Source: Streptomyces sp. TRM68367 (GTDB lineage Bacteria > Actinomycetota > Actinomycetes > Streptomycetales > Streptomycetaceae). From it: a stretch of 64,000 bases of DNA. Where the stretch lies: assembly GCF_014495685.1 (NCBI RefSeq), contig NZ_JACTVI010000032.1, positions 1 through 64,000 on the forward strand, written 5' to 3'. Below the pieces are notes generated by a model. The model did no database searches. It worked only from the letters and a program-made list of their open reading frames with translations, and had not been told where the DNA came from. Each line of letters opens with the position of its first letter. Position 1 is the first letter of the stretch. Positions 25,333-32,786 of the stretch are shown here, piece after piece. The translations under genes and the position numbers were made by a program.

Positions 25333-26028
25333 ATGGGAGTGCGGCTCATGGTGGTCGACGACCACCGTCTGCTCGCCGAGGCGCTGGCCTCGGCGTTGAA
25401 GCTGCGGGGGCACCGGGTGCTCGCCGCGGCGGCGCCCGCCGCGGGGGCGGCGGAGCTGGTGATCAGCCGGGCGCCGGAGGTGTGCCTGCTGGGGACGGCG
25501 ACGCCGGCGGAGCCCGGGGCCTTTGATCCCGTGGCGAGAATCAAGCGGGAGCGGCCGCAGGTGGCGGTGCTGGTGCTGGGGCCGGTGCCGAGTCAGCGGG
25601 GGATCGCGGCGGCGTTCGCGGCCGGGGCGTCGGGGTATGTCCGCCATGACGAACGTATAGAGGGTGTCGAGCGGGCGATCATGAAGGCGAGGGCGGGCGA
25701 GGCGGCGGTCGCGCCGGCTCTTCTGCAGGGCGCGTTCAGCGAGTTGCTGAATCCGGCGGCCCAACCGGACGACGAAGGCCAACGCCTGCTGCAGATGCTG
25801 ACGCCGAGGGAGGTCGAGGTCCTGGTCCGCGTCGCGGACGGCGAGGACACGCGCCTCATCGCCGCCGGCATGGGCATCGCACCCTCCACGGCGCGCACCC
25901 ACGTCCAACGGGTCCTGATGAAACTGGGTGTGGGCTCCCGGCTGGAGGCGGCGGCCCTGGCAGCCCGGACGGGCCTCCTGGACCGAGCGGGTCCCATCCC
26001 ACGGACGGCACCGGAGCCGGAGCGGTAG
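25333..26028 (+). CDS. Orphan LuxR-family response regulator with degenerate receiver
   Basis: 231 residues. The receiver domain has the acidic pair (MVVDDHR, Asp9-Asp10) but Gly54 stands where the phospho-acceptor Asp belongs (EVCLLGTATP), and Arg replaces the conserved Lys (GYVRHDE). The C-terminal LuxR helix-turn-helix is intact: LTPREVEVLVRVADGEDTRL followed by IAAGMGIAPSTARTHVQRVL. It should bind DNA without aspartyl phosphorylation, perhaps controlled by a ligand, as with other Streptomyces atypical regulators. ATG 25333 gives MGVRLMVVDD. An upstream ATG at 25309 adds a Gly-rich stretch. No kinase gene is near. Confidence 0.88.
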   Translation: MGVRLMVVDDHRLLAEALASALKLRGHRVLAAAAPAAGAAELVISRAPEVCLLGTATPAEPGAFDPVARIKRERPQVAVLVLGPVPSQRGIAAAFAAGASGYVRHDERIEGVERAIMKARAGEAAVAPALLQGAFSELLNPAAQPDDEGQRLLQMLTPREVEVLVRVADGEDTRLIAAGMGIAPSTARTHVQRVLMKLGVGSRLEAAALAARTGLLDRAGPIPRTAPEPER

Positions 26029-26356
26029 CCGGGTGCGGTGGGTTTTCGTCTGCGGGTTGTGTCGTACGCCTGCGGCGGCCTGTGCGGCTTCGGTGGGGGT
26101 GCGCGTAGCGCCTGCGGTGGGGTTGTGGGTCGGGGCCGCGCCGGGGGTGGGCCTTCCTCGGTCCGGCGATGTGGTCGGCTACGGGAGCTGCCGTTTGTTG
26201 ACGCCGGCCGCTGCGGGCGGACACCCCCCGACACGTCCCCTTCCTGCCGTCGGCGACCGCGGGTCGGGTGGGCGCAGCGGCACCTCGTGGCGCCGGGCCG
26301 CGCACCACTCCGGCCAGCCCCCCCGCCCGGCGTCCTCAAAGTGAACGTCGGCCGGT
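26029..26356. other. Gene-free interval with a dispersed repeat
   Basis: 328 bases between the regulator and the symporter remnant hold no supportable gene. They contain copy 2 of the repeat described at 19127: TGCGGGTTGTG at 26052-26062 and CGGGTGGGCGCAGCGGCACC at 26265-26284. The two motifs are 202 bases apart here but 16 at the other site. The two flanking genes converge on this stretch. Confidence 0.5.
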
Positions 26357-27015
26357 TCAGTCCGCCGGCTTCTCGTCCGGCAGGACATCCGGCGGCGGCG
26401 GTGCTGTGGGCCTGAGCTTCAGCCAGGCCAGGAAGAACAGGCCGAGGAGAAGCATCCCCAGGCCGGTCCAGAGGTTGATGTTGACGCCCTCGGCCTTGTC
26501 GATGTCGGCGTCGGACGTCGTGAACCCGGCGATCGTGACGATGACGCCGTACACGACGAACACAGGTTCACGCCGGCGATGAGGATGGCCGCGAAGGCGA
26601 ACAAGATCGAACTCAGCAGGTGCGCCGCCTTGTCGAAGCGCAGCAGCAGGAACTCCGGCACCGAGCGGACCTTGGAGCCGTAGTAGAACGGCATCATGAC
26701 CAGGCCGAGGAAGACCATGGCGGGGATGGCGCCGATCCAGTACCAGTGCGTGGTGTAGACGCCGTACTGTGCGCTGTTGGCCGCCATGCCGAGGATCTCG
26801 GTGGCGCCCAGGTTGGCCGCGATGAACGCCAGACCGGTGACCCAGGCGGGCAGGGAGCGGCCGGAGAGGAAGAAGTCGAGACTGGTCTTCACCGAGCGGC
26901 GGGCGGCGAAGCCGATGCCGAGGACGACGACGAAGTAGATGCCGAGGATCGTGTAGTCGAGCCAGTTGGTCGGGAGCCGCAGCTCAGCTGCAAGTGGATC
27001 TGTGGGGGTCTGCAT
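26357..27015 (-). pseudogene. Sodium/solute symporter (SSS family) with large internal deletion
   Basis: From ATG 27015 the minus strand encodes a normal N-terminus: LPTNWLDYTILGIYFVVVLG, ARRSVKTSLDFFLSGRSLPAW, FIAANLGATEILGMAANSAQYG and FLLLRFDKAAHLLSS up to IAGVNL at about 26565. Then a different frame gives the natural C-terminus: FVVYGVIVTIAGFTTSDADI, DKAEGVNINLWTGLGMLLLG, ending LPDEKPAD at 26357. About 320 residues of a 540-residue, 13-14-helix transporter are missing and the join is out of frame. It is divergent from galT and probably once imported galactose. Its N-terminus and promoter are intact, so the change looks recent or is an assembly fault. Confidence 0.88.
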
Positions 27016-27064
27016 ATGAACTCGCTTCGTTGCACGAACTGATCCGTGGCGGAACCTACGCCTC

Positions 27065-27085
27065 CGTGTTCAGAAACTGAACACG
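27065..27085. promoter_or_regulatory. Perfect palindromic operator between the symporter and galT
   Basis: CGTGTTCAG and CTGAACACG are perfect 9-bp arms separated by AAA. The site lies 50 bases upstream of the symporter start and 120 upstream of galT. The TGTTCA half-sites resemble those of DeoR/GlpR-type sugar repressors. I infer a shared operator for both directions. Confidence 0.65.
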
Positions 27086-27100
27086 TCATATGGTGTTCTT

Positions 27101-27168
27101 TGTTCGATTGTGATCAGCCGGAGGCTGTCGAGGGCTTGTCGAGTTGTGGTGTGTTATGTTTGATTGTG
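27101..27168 (+). promoter_or_regulatory. gal promoter region with direct repeats
   Basis: TGTTCGATTGTG (27101-27112) recurs as TGTTTGATTGTG (27157-27168), 56 bases apart. The stretch is T/G-rich and low in GC compared with its surroundings. In S. lividans the galactose-dependent galP1 promoter also has short direct repeats. These are candidate sites for the galactose-responsive regulator. Confidence 0.5.
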
Positions 27169-27205
27169 TTGAGTGATTGGGTGGCGGGCGAATGAGGAGT
27201 CCGAC

Positions 27206-28267
27206 GTGAAGAAGACCTCGACCCGGCTGGCCGACGGTCGTGAGCTCATCTACTACGACCTGCGGGACGACACCGTGCGCGACGCCGCCGACCGGCGCCC
27301 GCTGGAGCGGACCGTCACGACGTCCGAGGTCCGGCACGACGTGCTGCTCGGCGACTCGGTCGCCATCGCCTCGCACCGCCAGGGCCGCACCTACCACCCG
27401 CCGGCGAACGAGTGCCCCCTGTGCCCCTCCGAGGGTGACCGGCTGAGCGAGATCCCGGACTCGTCGTACGACGTGGTCGTCTTCGAGAACCGTTTCCCCT
27501 CGCTGGCCGGCGACTCCGGCCGCTGCGAGGTCGTCTGCTTCACCTCCGACCACGGCGCGGCCTTCGCCGACCTCACCGAGGAGCAGGCCCGCCTGGTGCT
27601 GGAGGCCTGGACGGACCGCACCTCGGAGCTGTCCCACCTGCCCTCCGTCGACCAGGTGTTCTGCTTCGAGAACCGGGGCGCCGAGATCGGCGTGACCCTC
27701 CAGCACCCGCACGGGCAGATCTACGCCTACCCCTTCACCACCCCGCGCACCGCGCTGATGCTGCGTTCACTGGCAACTCACAAGGAGATGACCGGCGGAG
27801 AGAACCTCTTCGACGCCGTCCTGGAGCGCGAACTCGCCGGCGAGCGGGTCGTCCTGGAGGGCGAACACTGGGTCGCCTTCGTGCCGTACGCCGCGCACTG
27901 GCCGTACGAGGTGCACCTGTACCCCAAGCGCCGCGTCCCCGACCTGCTCGCGCTCGACGAGGCGGCGCGCACGGAGTTCCCCAAGATGTATCTGGAACTC
28001 TTGAAGCGCTTCGACCGGATATTCGGGGAGGACGAGCCTCCGACGCCGTACATCGCGGCCTGGCACCAGGCACCGTTCGGCGCGCTGGAGGAGTTCGACG
28101 GTGTCGTACGCGAGGACTTCGCGCTTCACCTCGAGCTTTTCACCATCCGCCGCACTTCCGGCAAGCTGAAGTTCCTCGCGGGTTCCGAGTCCGGCATGAA
28201 CGTGTTCATCAATGACGTGCCGCCGGAGCGCGCGGCCGAGCGACTGCGAGAGGTAGCGAGTTCATGA
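27206..28267 (+). CDS. galT: Galactose-1-phosphate uridylyltransferase
   Basis: 353-residue Leloir enzyme exchanging UMP between UDP-glucose and galactose 1-phosphate. Seen: zinc ligands ECPLCPS near residue 68, FENRFPSL, catalytic HPHGQ in TLQHPHGQIYAYP, and the C-terminal zinc segment AAWHQAPFG. GTG 27206 has GAGGAG 8 nt upstream. It is the first gene of galT-galE-galK and overlaps galE by ATGA. From memory this order is the one in S. lividans and S. coelicolor. Control is likely through the palindrome and repeats at 27065-27168. Confidence 0.96.
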   Translation: MKKTSTRLADGRELIYYDLRDDTVRDAADRRPLERTVTTSEVRHDVLLGDSVAIASHRQGRTYHPPANECPLCPSEGDRLSEIPDSSYDVVVFENRFPSLAGDSGRCEVVCFTSDHGAAFADLTEEQARLVLEAWTDRTSELSHLPSVDQVFCFENRGAEIGVTLQHPHGQIYAYPFTTPRTALMLRSLATHKEMTGGENLFDAVLERELAGERVVLEGEHWVAFVPYAAHWPYEVHLYPKRRVPDLLALDEAARTEFPKMYLELLKRFDRIFGEDEPPTPYIAAWHQAPFGALEEFDGVVREDFALHLELFTIRRTSGKLKFLAGSESGMNVFINDVPPERAAERLREVASS

Positions 28268-29226
28268 GTGGGAAGTACCTGGTCACCGGCGGCGCGGGGT
28301 ACGTCGGCAGCGTCGTCGCCCAGCACCTGCTGGAGGCCGGTCACGAGGTCGTCGTCCTCGACAACCTCTCCACGGGCTTCCGCGAGGGCGTGCCGGCCGG
28401 CGCGACGTTCGTGGAGGGCGACATCCGTGACGCCGCCAAGTGGCTGGACCCGTCGTACGACGGTGTGCTCCACTTCGCTGCCTTCTCCCAGGTCGGCGAG
28501 TCGGTCGTGAAGCCCGAGAAGTACTGGGACAACAACGTCGGCGGCACCATGGCCCTGCTGGCGGCGATGCGCGACGCGGGCGTCCGCAAGCTGGTGTTCT
28601 CCTCCACGGCGGCGACGTACGGCGAGCCGGAGGAGGTCCCCATCGTCGAGTCGGCACCGACCTCGCCGACCAACCCCTACGGCGCCTCGAAGCTCGCCGT
28701 CGACCACATGATCACCGGCGAGGCGGCCGCCCACGGACTCGGTGCCGTGTCGCTGCGCTACTTCAACGTCGCGGGCGCGTACGGCGAGTACGGCGAGCGC
28801 CACGACCCCGAGTCGCACCTCATCCCGCTGGTGCTCCAGGTCGCCCAGGGCCGGCGGGAGGCGATCTCCGTCTTCGGCGACGACTACCCGACGCCGGACG
28901 GTACCTGCGTCCGCGACTACATCCACGTGGCGGACCTGGCCGAGTCCCACCTGCTGGCCCTGACGGCCGCCACCGCGGGCGAGCACCTGATCTGCAACCT
29001 CGGCAACGGCAACGGCTTCTCGGTCCGCGAGGTCATCGAGACGGTGCGCCGGGTCACCGGGCACCCGATCCCGGAGGTCGTGGCCCCCCGCCGGTGCGGC
29101 GATCCTGCGGTCCTGGTGGCGTCGGCCGCCACGGCCCGCGAGAAGCTGGGCTGGAACCCGTCCCGCGCGGACCTCGCGGGGATCGTCGCGGACGCGTGGG
29201 AGTTCGCGCAGCGGCGCGGCAACTAG
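28264..29226 (+). CDS. galE: UDP-glucose 4-epimerase
   Basis: 320-residue short-chain dehydrogenase/reductase-type epimerase with NAD. Seen: glycine motif VTGGAGYVGSVVAQHL, DNLSTG, the Ser/Tyr/Lys triad in FSSTAATYG and YGASKLAVDH, RYFNVAGAYGEYG, and FGDDYPTPDGTCVRDYIHV. It interconverts UDP-galactose and UDP-glucose and regenerates the GalT substrate. Its ATG overlaps the galT stop, so translation is coupled. The gene is complete. Confidence 0.96.
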   Translation: MSGKYLVTGGAGYVGSVVAQHLLEAGHEVVVLDNLSTGFREGVPAGATFVEGDIRDAAKWLDPSYDGVLHFAAFSQVGESVVKPEKYWDNNVGGTMALLAAMRDAGVRKLVFSSTAATYGEPEEVPIVESAPTSPTNPYGASKLAVDHMITGEAAAHGLGAVSLRYFNVAGAYGEYGERHDPESHLIPLVLQVAQGRREAISVFGDDYPTPDGTCVRDYIHVADLAESHLLALTAATAGEHLICNLGNGNGFSVREVIETVRRVTGHPIPEVVAPRRCGDPAVLVASAATAREKLGWNPSRADLAGIVADAWEFAQRRGN

Positions 29227-29254
29227 GACGTACGGAAAGGTCAGGGGTCAGGGC

Positions 29255-30418
29255 ATGAGCGAGGCTGTGTCAGGGGCGGTCGCCGAGCGGTTCAAGGAGC
29301 TGTACGGGGACGGTCCGGAAGGGGTGTGGGTGGCGCCGGGCCGGGTCAACCTGATCGGCGAACACACCGACTACAACGACGGCTTCGTCATGCCGTTCGC
29401 GCTGCCGCACATCACGGTCGCGGCGGTGTCGCGGCGCGAGGACGGCGTACTGCGCCTGCACTCCGCGGACATCGAGGCCGGTGTCGCCGAGTTGCGCCTC
29501 GACGCCCTGGCCCCGCAGTCGGACAGCGACTGGACGGCGTATCCGGCGGGCGTGGTCTGGGCCCTTCGCGAGGCGGGCCACCAGGTCACCGGCGCGGACG
29601 TCCACCTCACCTCGACGGTGCCGACGGGCGCGGGCCTGTCGTCCTCGGCGGCCCTGGAGGTCGTCGTGGCACTGGCGTTGAACGACCTCTTCTCCCTCGG
29701 CCTGAAGGGCTGGCAGCTGGCCCGCCTGTGCCAGCGCGCCGAGAACGTCTACGTCGGCGCCCCCACCGGCATCATGGACCAGACGGCATCGGCGTGCTGC
29801 GAGGCGGGCCACGCCCTGTTCCTCGACACCCGGGACCTCTCCCAGCAGCAGATCCCCTTCGACCTCGCGGCCGAGGGCATGCGCCTGCTGGTCGTCGACA
29901 CGCAGGTCAAGCACGCCCACAGCGACGGCGAGTACGGCAAGCGCCGCACCGGCTGCGAGAGGGGCGCGGCGCTGCTGGGCGTGGACGCCCTGCGGGACGT
30001 GCCGTACGCCGACCTGGACGCGGCACTGGAGCGCCTGGGCGACGAGGAGGAAGTCCGCCGCCTGGTCCGCCACATCGTCACGGAGAACCACCGGGTGGAG
30101 AAGGTCGTCTCCCTCCTGGAGTCGGGCGACACCCGCGCGATCGGCCCGGTCCTGGTCAAGGGCCACGCCTCGCTGCGCGACGACTTCCGCATCTCCTGCC
30201 CGGAACTGGACCTGGTCGTCGACACGGCTCTCGCCGCCGGCGCCCTGGGCGCCCGCATGACGGGCGGCGGCTTCGGCGGCTCAGCGATCGTCCTGGCGGA
30301 GACCGCCGACGTGGACACCATCACGAAGGCCATGGAAGAGGCGTTCGCGGCAGCGGACTTCACGGCACCTCGGGTGTTCGAGGCGGTGCCTTCGGCGGGG
30401 GCGCGGCGGGTGCGGTGA
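29255..30418 (+). CDS. galK: Galactokinase
   Basis: 387-residue GHMP kinase that makes galactose 1-phosphate. Seen: the sugar-binding signature GRVNLIGEHTDYNDGFVMPF, ATP loop PTGAGLSSSAALEV, a catalytic Asp region GIMDQTASACCEAGHAL, and MTGGGFGGSAIVL near the C-terminus. It is the last gene of the operon, 28 nt after galE, with a hairpin terminator behind it. The enzymes of the pathway are intact although the neighbouring symporter is broken, so galactose must enter by another route if the operon is in use. Confidence 0.96.
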   Translation: MSEAVSGAVAERFKELYGDGPEGVWVAPGRVNLIGEHTDYNDGFVMPFALPHITVAAVSRREDGVLRLHSADIEAGVAELRLDALAPQSDSDWTAYPAGVVWALREAGHQVTGADVHLTSTVPTGAGLSSSAALEVVVALALNDLFSLGLKGWQLARLCQRAENVYVGAPTGIMDQTASACCEAGHALFLDTRDLSQQQIPFDLAAEGMRLLVVDTQVKHAHSDGEYGKRRTGCERGAALLGVDALRDVPYADLDAALERLGDEEEVRRLVRHIVTENHRVEKVVSLLESGDTRAIGPVLVKGHASLRDDFRISCPELDLVVDTALAAGALGARMTGGGFGGSAIVLAETADVDTITKAMEEAFAAADFTAPRVFEAVPSAGARRVR

Positions 30419-30425
30419 CGTAACC

Positions 30426-30471
30426 GCGCGGCTGAGCGCCCTCGCCGTTCCGATGACGGCGCTCAGCGCGC
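30426..30471 (+). terminator. gal operon terminator
   Basis: GCGCGGCTGAGCGCC pairs with GGCGCTCAGCGCGC around a 17-nt loop. The hairpin starts 7 bases after the galK stop. It also marks the left edge of the accessory island. Confidence 0.75.
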
Positions 30472-30482
30472 ATACGGTTGAC

Positions 30483-30755
30483 TCACCCATTGACCGCCTG
30501 GATCTCCTGAACCGGCACCTCGGTGGTGGTGGCGAAGGTGCCGTTCGGCAGTTCGCCGCCCGTGCCGCCTGCGCCTTCCCAGGTGATCGCCCAGGTCAGA
30601 GTCGCCTTGAGCGGGTAGGACCCATTGCCCGACGCCTTCAGATACGTCACACCGCACGGCGGCGCTTCCTCGGCCTTGCCTCGCGCGTACGGCTCTCCAA
30701 TCGAACCGTTCAAGGTCGAGGGCAGCTCCAAGCCCAAAGAAGGCGGTCCAATCAC
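30483..30755 (-). pseudogene. C-terminal fragment of an 'ATP/GTP-binding protein'-type exported protein
   Basis: About 90 codons on the minus strand read PSTLNGSIGEPYARGKAEEA, PPCGVTYLKASGNGSYPLKA, LTWAITWEGAGGTGGELPNG and TFATTTEVPVQEIQAVNG-stop. The pattern, a Cys followed by a Gly/Tyr beta-rich tail ending in VxELQxVVxG, is typical of secreted proteins mis-annotated as ATP/GTP-binding in Streptomyces elements. The upstream part on the same strand is replaced by other sequence near 30840, so this is an orphan tail. It is probably the downstream partner of the lipoprotein remnant at 31030-31370. Confidence 0.45.
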
Positions 30756-30885
30756 CTCCGCCTCCGTGGACTGGGGGTCCTCGTTGATCGCGCACTCGCC
30801 CGACGCCGGGAATGTCTCCGCGTCGTCCGTGCCTGGATCGATGGAAGCCCGTTCCGGTCACGGCCAGCCTGCCCGGTACCGGCCT

Positions 30886-31045
30886 GTGGGCGACCACAAC
30901 CGCGACACCGGTGAGCTTGCGGCCCGGTACAAGGAAGGCCATCCCTACAAGGACTTCAACGTCGACAAGAACGACAAGGGCATGTGGTGGGTGGCCGTCA
31001 AGAACCCTGAGATGGAGGATGACCCTGCGGCCAAGAAAGACGTAA
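30886..31045 (+). pseudogene. Coding-like fragment on the plus strand, family unknown
   Basis: Starting near GTG 30886 the plus strand reads VGDHNRDTGELAARYKEGHP then YKDFNVDKNDKGMWWVAVKN and PEMEDDPAAKKD, with Streptomyces-like third-position GC. Neither flank continues the protein. It separates two minus-strand remnants that probably belonged together, so it may be an inserted or inverted piece. I cannot name the family. Confidence 0.35.
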
Positions 31046-31370
31046 CTGTCGGACGAAGTCTTGGTCCCCTGCACGGCGGCCGACGTCTTGTCGAACACCG
31101 TCACCTGGCGGTCGTAGTAGCGCAGGGTTCCAGCCCAGCTGACGTTCTTGGCGATGTTGTTCTTGGCGTAGTCGTAGACACCGGTCAGCGCGGTGTCTGT
31201 GTAGTAGAAGGCCATGCCGGACTTCTTCATGTCGCCGTAGGCATGGCCTGCCACACCGTGCTGACGGCCCGTTCCTTGTCCGCCAGGATCGCGTCCTTCT
31301 CGGCGTCGCCGGTCTCGCGGTCCTCGAAGACCATCTCCATGTCGCCAGGAAGCTTGATCTCAGCCTGCGG
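31030..31370 (-). pseudogene. Lipoprotein-like gene remnant with frameshift
   Basis: The minus strand reads AEIKLPGDMEMVFEDRETGD then AEKDAILADKERAVSTVWQ to about 31257. A shift of frame then gives GHAYGDMKKSGMAFYYTDTA, LTGVYDYAKNNIAKNVSWAG and TLRYYDRQVTVFDKTSAAVQ to about 31045. This order (LPxDMxxxFE, DAIL, YYxD, G..RYYDRxV) is that of a Streptomyces lipoprotein family that usually stands before an 'ATP/GTP-binding' gene. The signal peptide and the C-terminus are missing. The frameshift rules out function. Confidence 0.45.
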
Positions 31371-31527
31371 TTTCACCCCGGTCGTCCCACACCTCGCCGA
31401 CCCGCCTGCGGGCGATCAGCCAAACGTCCCACTCCGACTGCGCCGCCTCCAGCTCGGCCTGCAACTCCTCCACCCGCTTCCGGGCCGCACGTTCCCGCTC
31501 CTCCAGCCGCCCCAGCACCGACGCCAT
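31360..31527 (-). CDS. Short coiled-coil protein or N-terminal fragment
   Basis: 55 codons from ATG 31527 read MASVLGRLEERERAARKRVE, ELQAELEAAQSEWDVWLIAR, then RRVGEVWDDRGETAG. Heptad spacing of Leu/Ala/Val predicts a coiled coil. Similar starts occur on larger Streptomyces proteins of unknown role, so this is probably truncated. It abuts the lipoprotein remnant on the same strand. Confidence 0.4.
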   Translation of the reverse strand: MASVLGRLEERERAARKRVEELQAELEAAQSEWDVWLIARRRVGEVWDDRGETAG

Positions 31528-31640
31528 CACGCACCTCCAGCACGCCACCTCAACGGACGCACCGGACCTACCTCCCCCACCTCGGCATCATGCCTGAGCA
31601 GTACAAACTCAGTCATCACACTCGGTTTCGAGAAGCCCTC

Positions 31641-32724
31641 TAAGCCCGCAAGGCCGGTAAGTCTTCCGCTGAGGCAGCTACGGTGGCGGCTGACGCGCCG
31701 GTGGCGGACCTGGTTCCCTGGCGCTCGGACGAGCCGGTCGGCACGGACTACATGAACCGCACCGATGCGTGCGTGAAGAGCATCGGGTCGGGGACCCTGG
31801 CGTTCGTCGACACGGAGGATGCGACGATCGGCTCCGCCACCTTTGATTTCGAACAGCGCATCAAGACGTACCCGAACAAGGGCGCTGGTGGGCCGACGAC
31901 TTCGACAACGCGGCAGGCGACAACGCCTACTGGGACGCAAGCGACTGCAATGCCTGCACCGACGGCAGGTGGGGCACTCGCGCGACAACTTGGAACGGGC
32001 AAGGAGAGAATCGACCTTGGCTGGTCGGTGACCGCGAGCGTGGACGCCAGTAGCACCGCGACCGCGACGGCGGACTTCGGGACCTCGAAGATTCCAAACA
32101 TGCGGGAGCTTGCGCCGCGCTGCGACGACATCGTCGGGGTTCGGCGCCGGGCTGTGTGCTGCGTACTACTGGTACATGCAGCAGGTGCTGCCCGATCACG
32201 CCGGCTCAAAGCGGTGGGACTCGCTGACGCACTACCTGGGCCCGGACACCCCGGTGAAGAACAGCGCCGGCAGTACGTGGACGTCAGACAACAGCGTCGT
32301 GTGTGGTACCAGCTCCTCCTGGAGCGTGCACCCGCCCGATGCTTCGGTGGGGACGGTCGATTGTGACGAGTTCGCGACGGCCTCGACGCACGAGTCCGGC
32401 GGCTACCCGGGGACCACGGCGAAGCCGAACCCGAACCTGGTGAAGAAGGGCACCGAGTGCGCCCAGTTGTTCACCGACAAGATGGGTGACGGTTCGGCGA
32501 ACTTCGGCATCCTTGCAGACACCCGCACGGCGACGAAAGGGCCGACTGGTACGGAGCGTTGCGGGCGTGCAGCAATCCCGCGCGTGCAGAACCAGATGGC
32601 GTTCAACGGGTTCCCGGCCCCGGCGTGGCGGATGCTGGACGGTGACGGCTTCTTCGTGACTCTTCCCGGATTCGAGCACTGCACGTCAACCGCGACTACC
32701 TGCACGTGGCGCAAGATCGGCTGA
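31641..32724 (+). pseudogene. Multiply frameshifted secreted NucA/NucB-like gene
   Basis: Protein-like segments follow one another in changing frames. Frame A 31641-31890 (DAPVADLVPWRSDEPVGTDY, GTLAFVDTEDATIGSATFDF). Frame B about 31892-32010 (WADDFDNAAGDNAYWDASDC, NACTDGRWGTRATTWNGQGE). Frame A again (IDLGWSVTASVDASSTATAT, ADFGTS). Frame C about 32150-32724 (YYWYMQQVLPDHAGSKRWDS, TVDCDEFATASTHESGGYPG, RMLDGDGFFVTLPGFEHC). CDEFATASTHESGG resembles the active-site region of NucA/NucB deoxyribonucleases. At least three frameshifts and a missing N-terminus make it a dead gene. A SUKH gene lies directly after it on the other strand. Confidence 0.6.
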
Positions 32725-32786
32725 CGTGCCAGCAGGCGAAGCAGGGGGGCCAGCCCGCAGGGCTGCCCCCCCCTGCTCTTCCGTGG

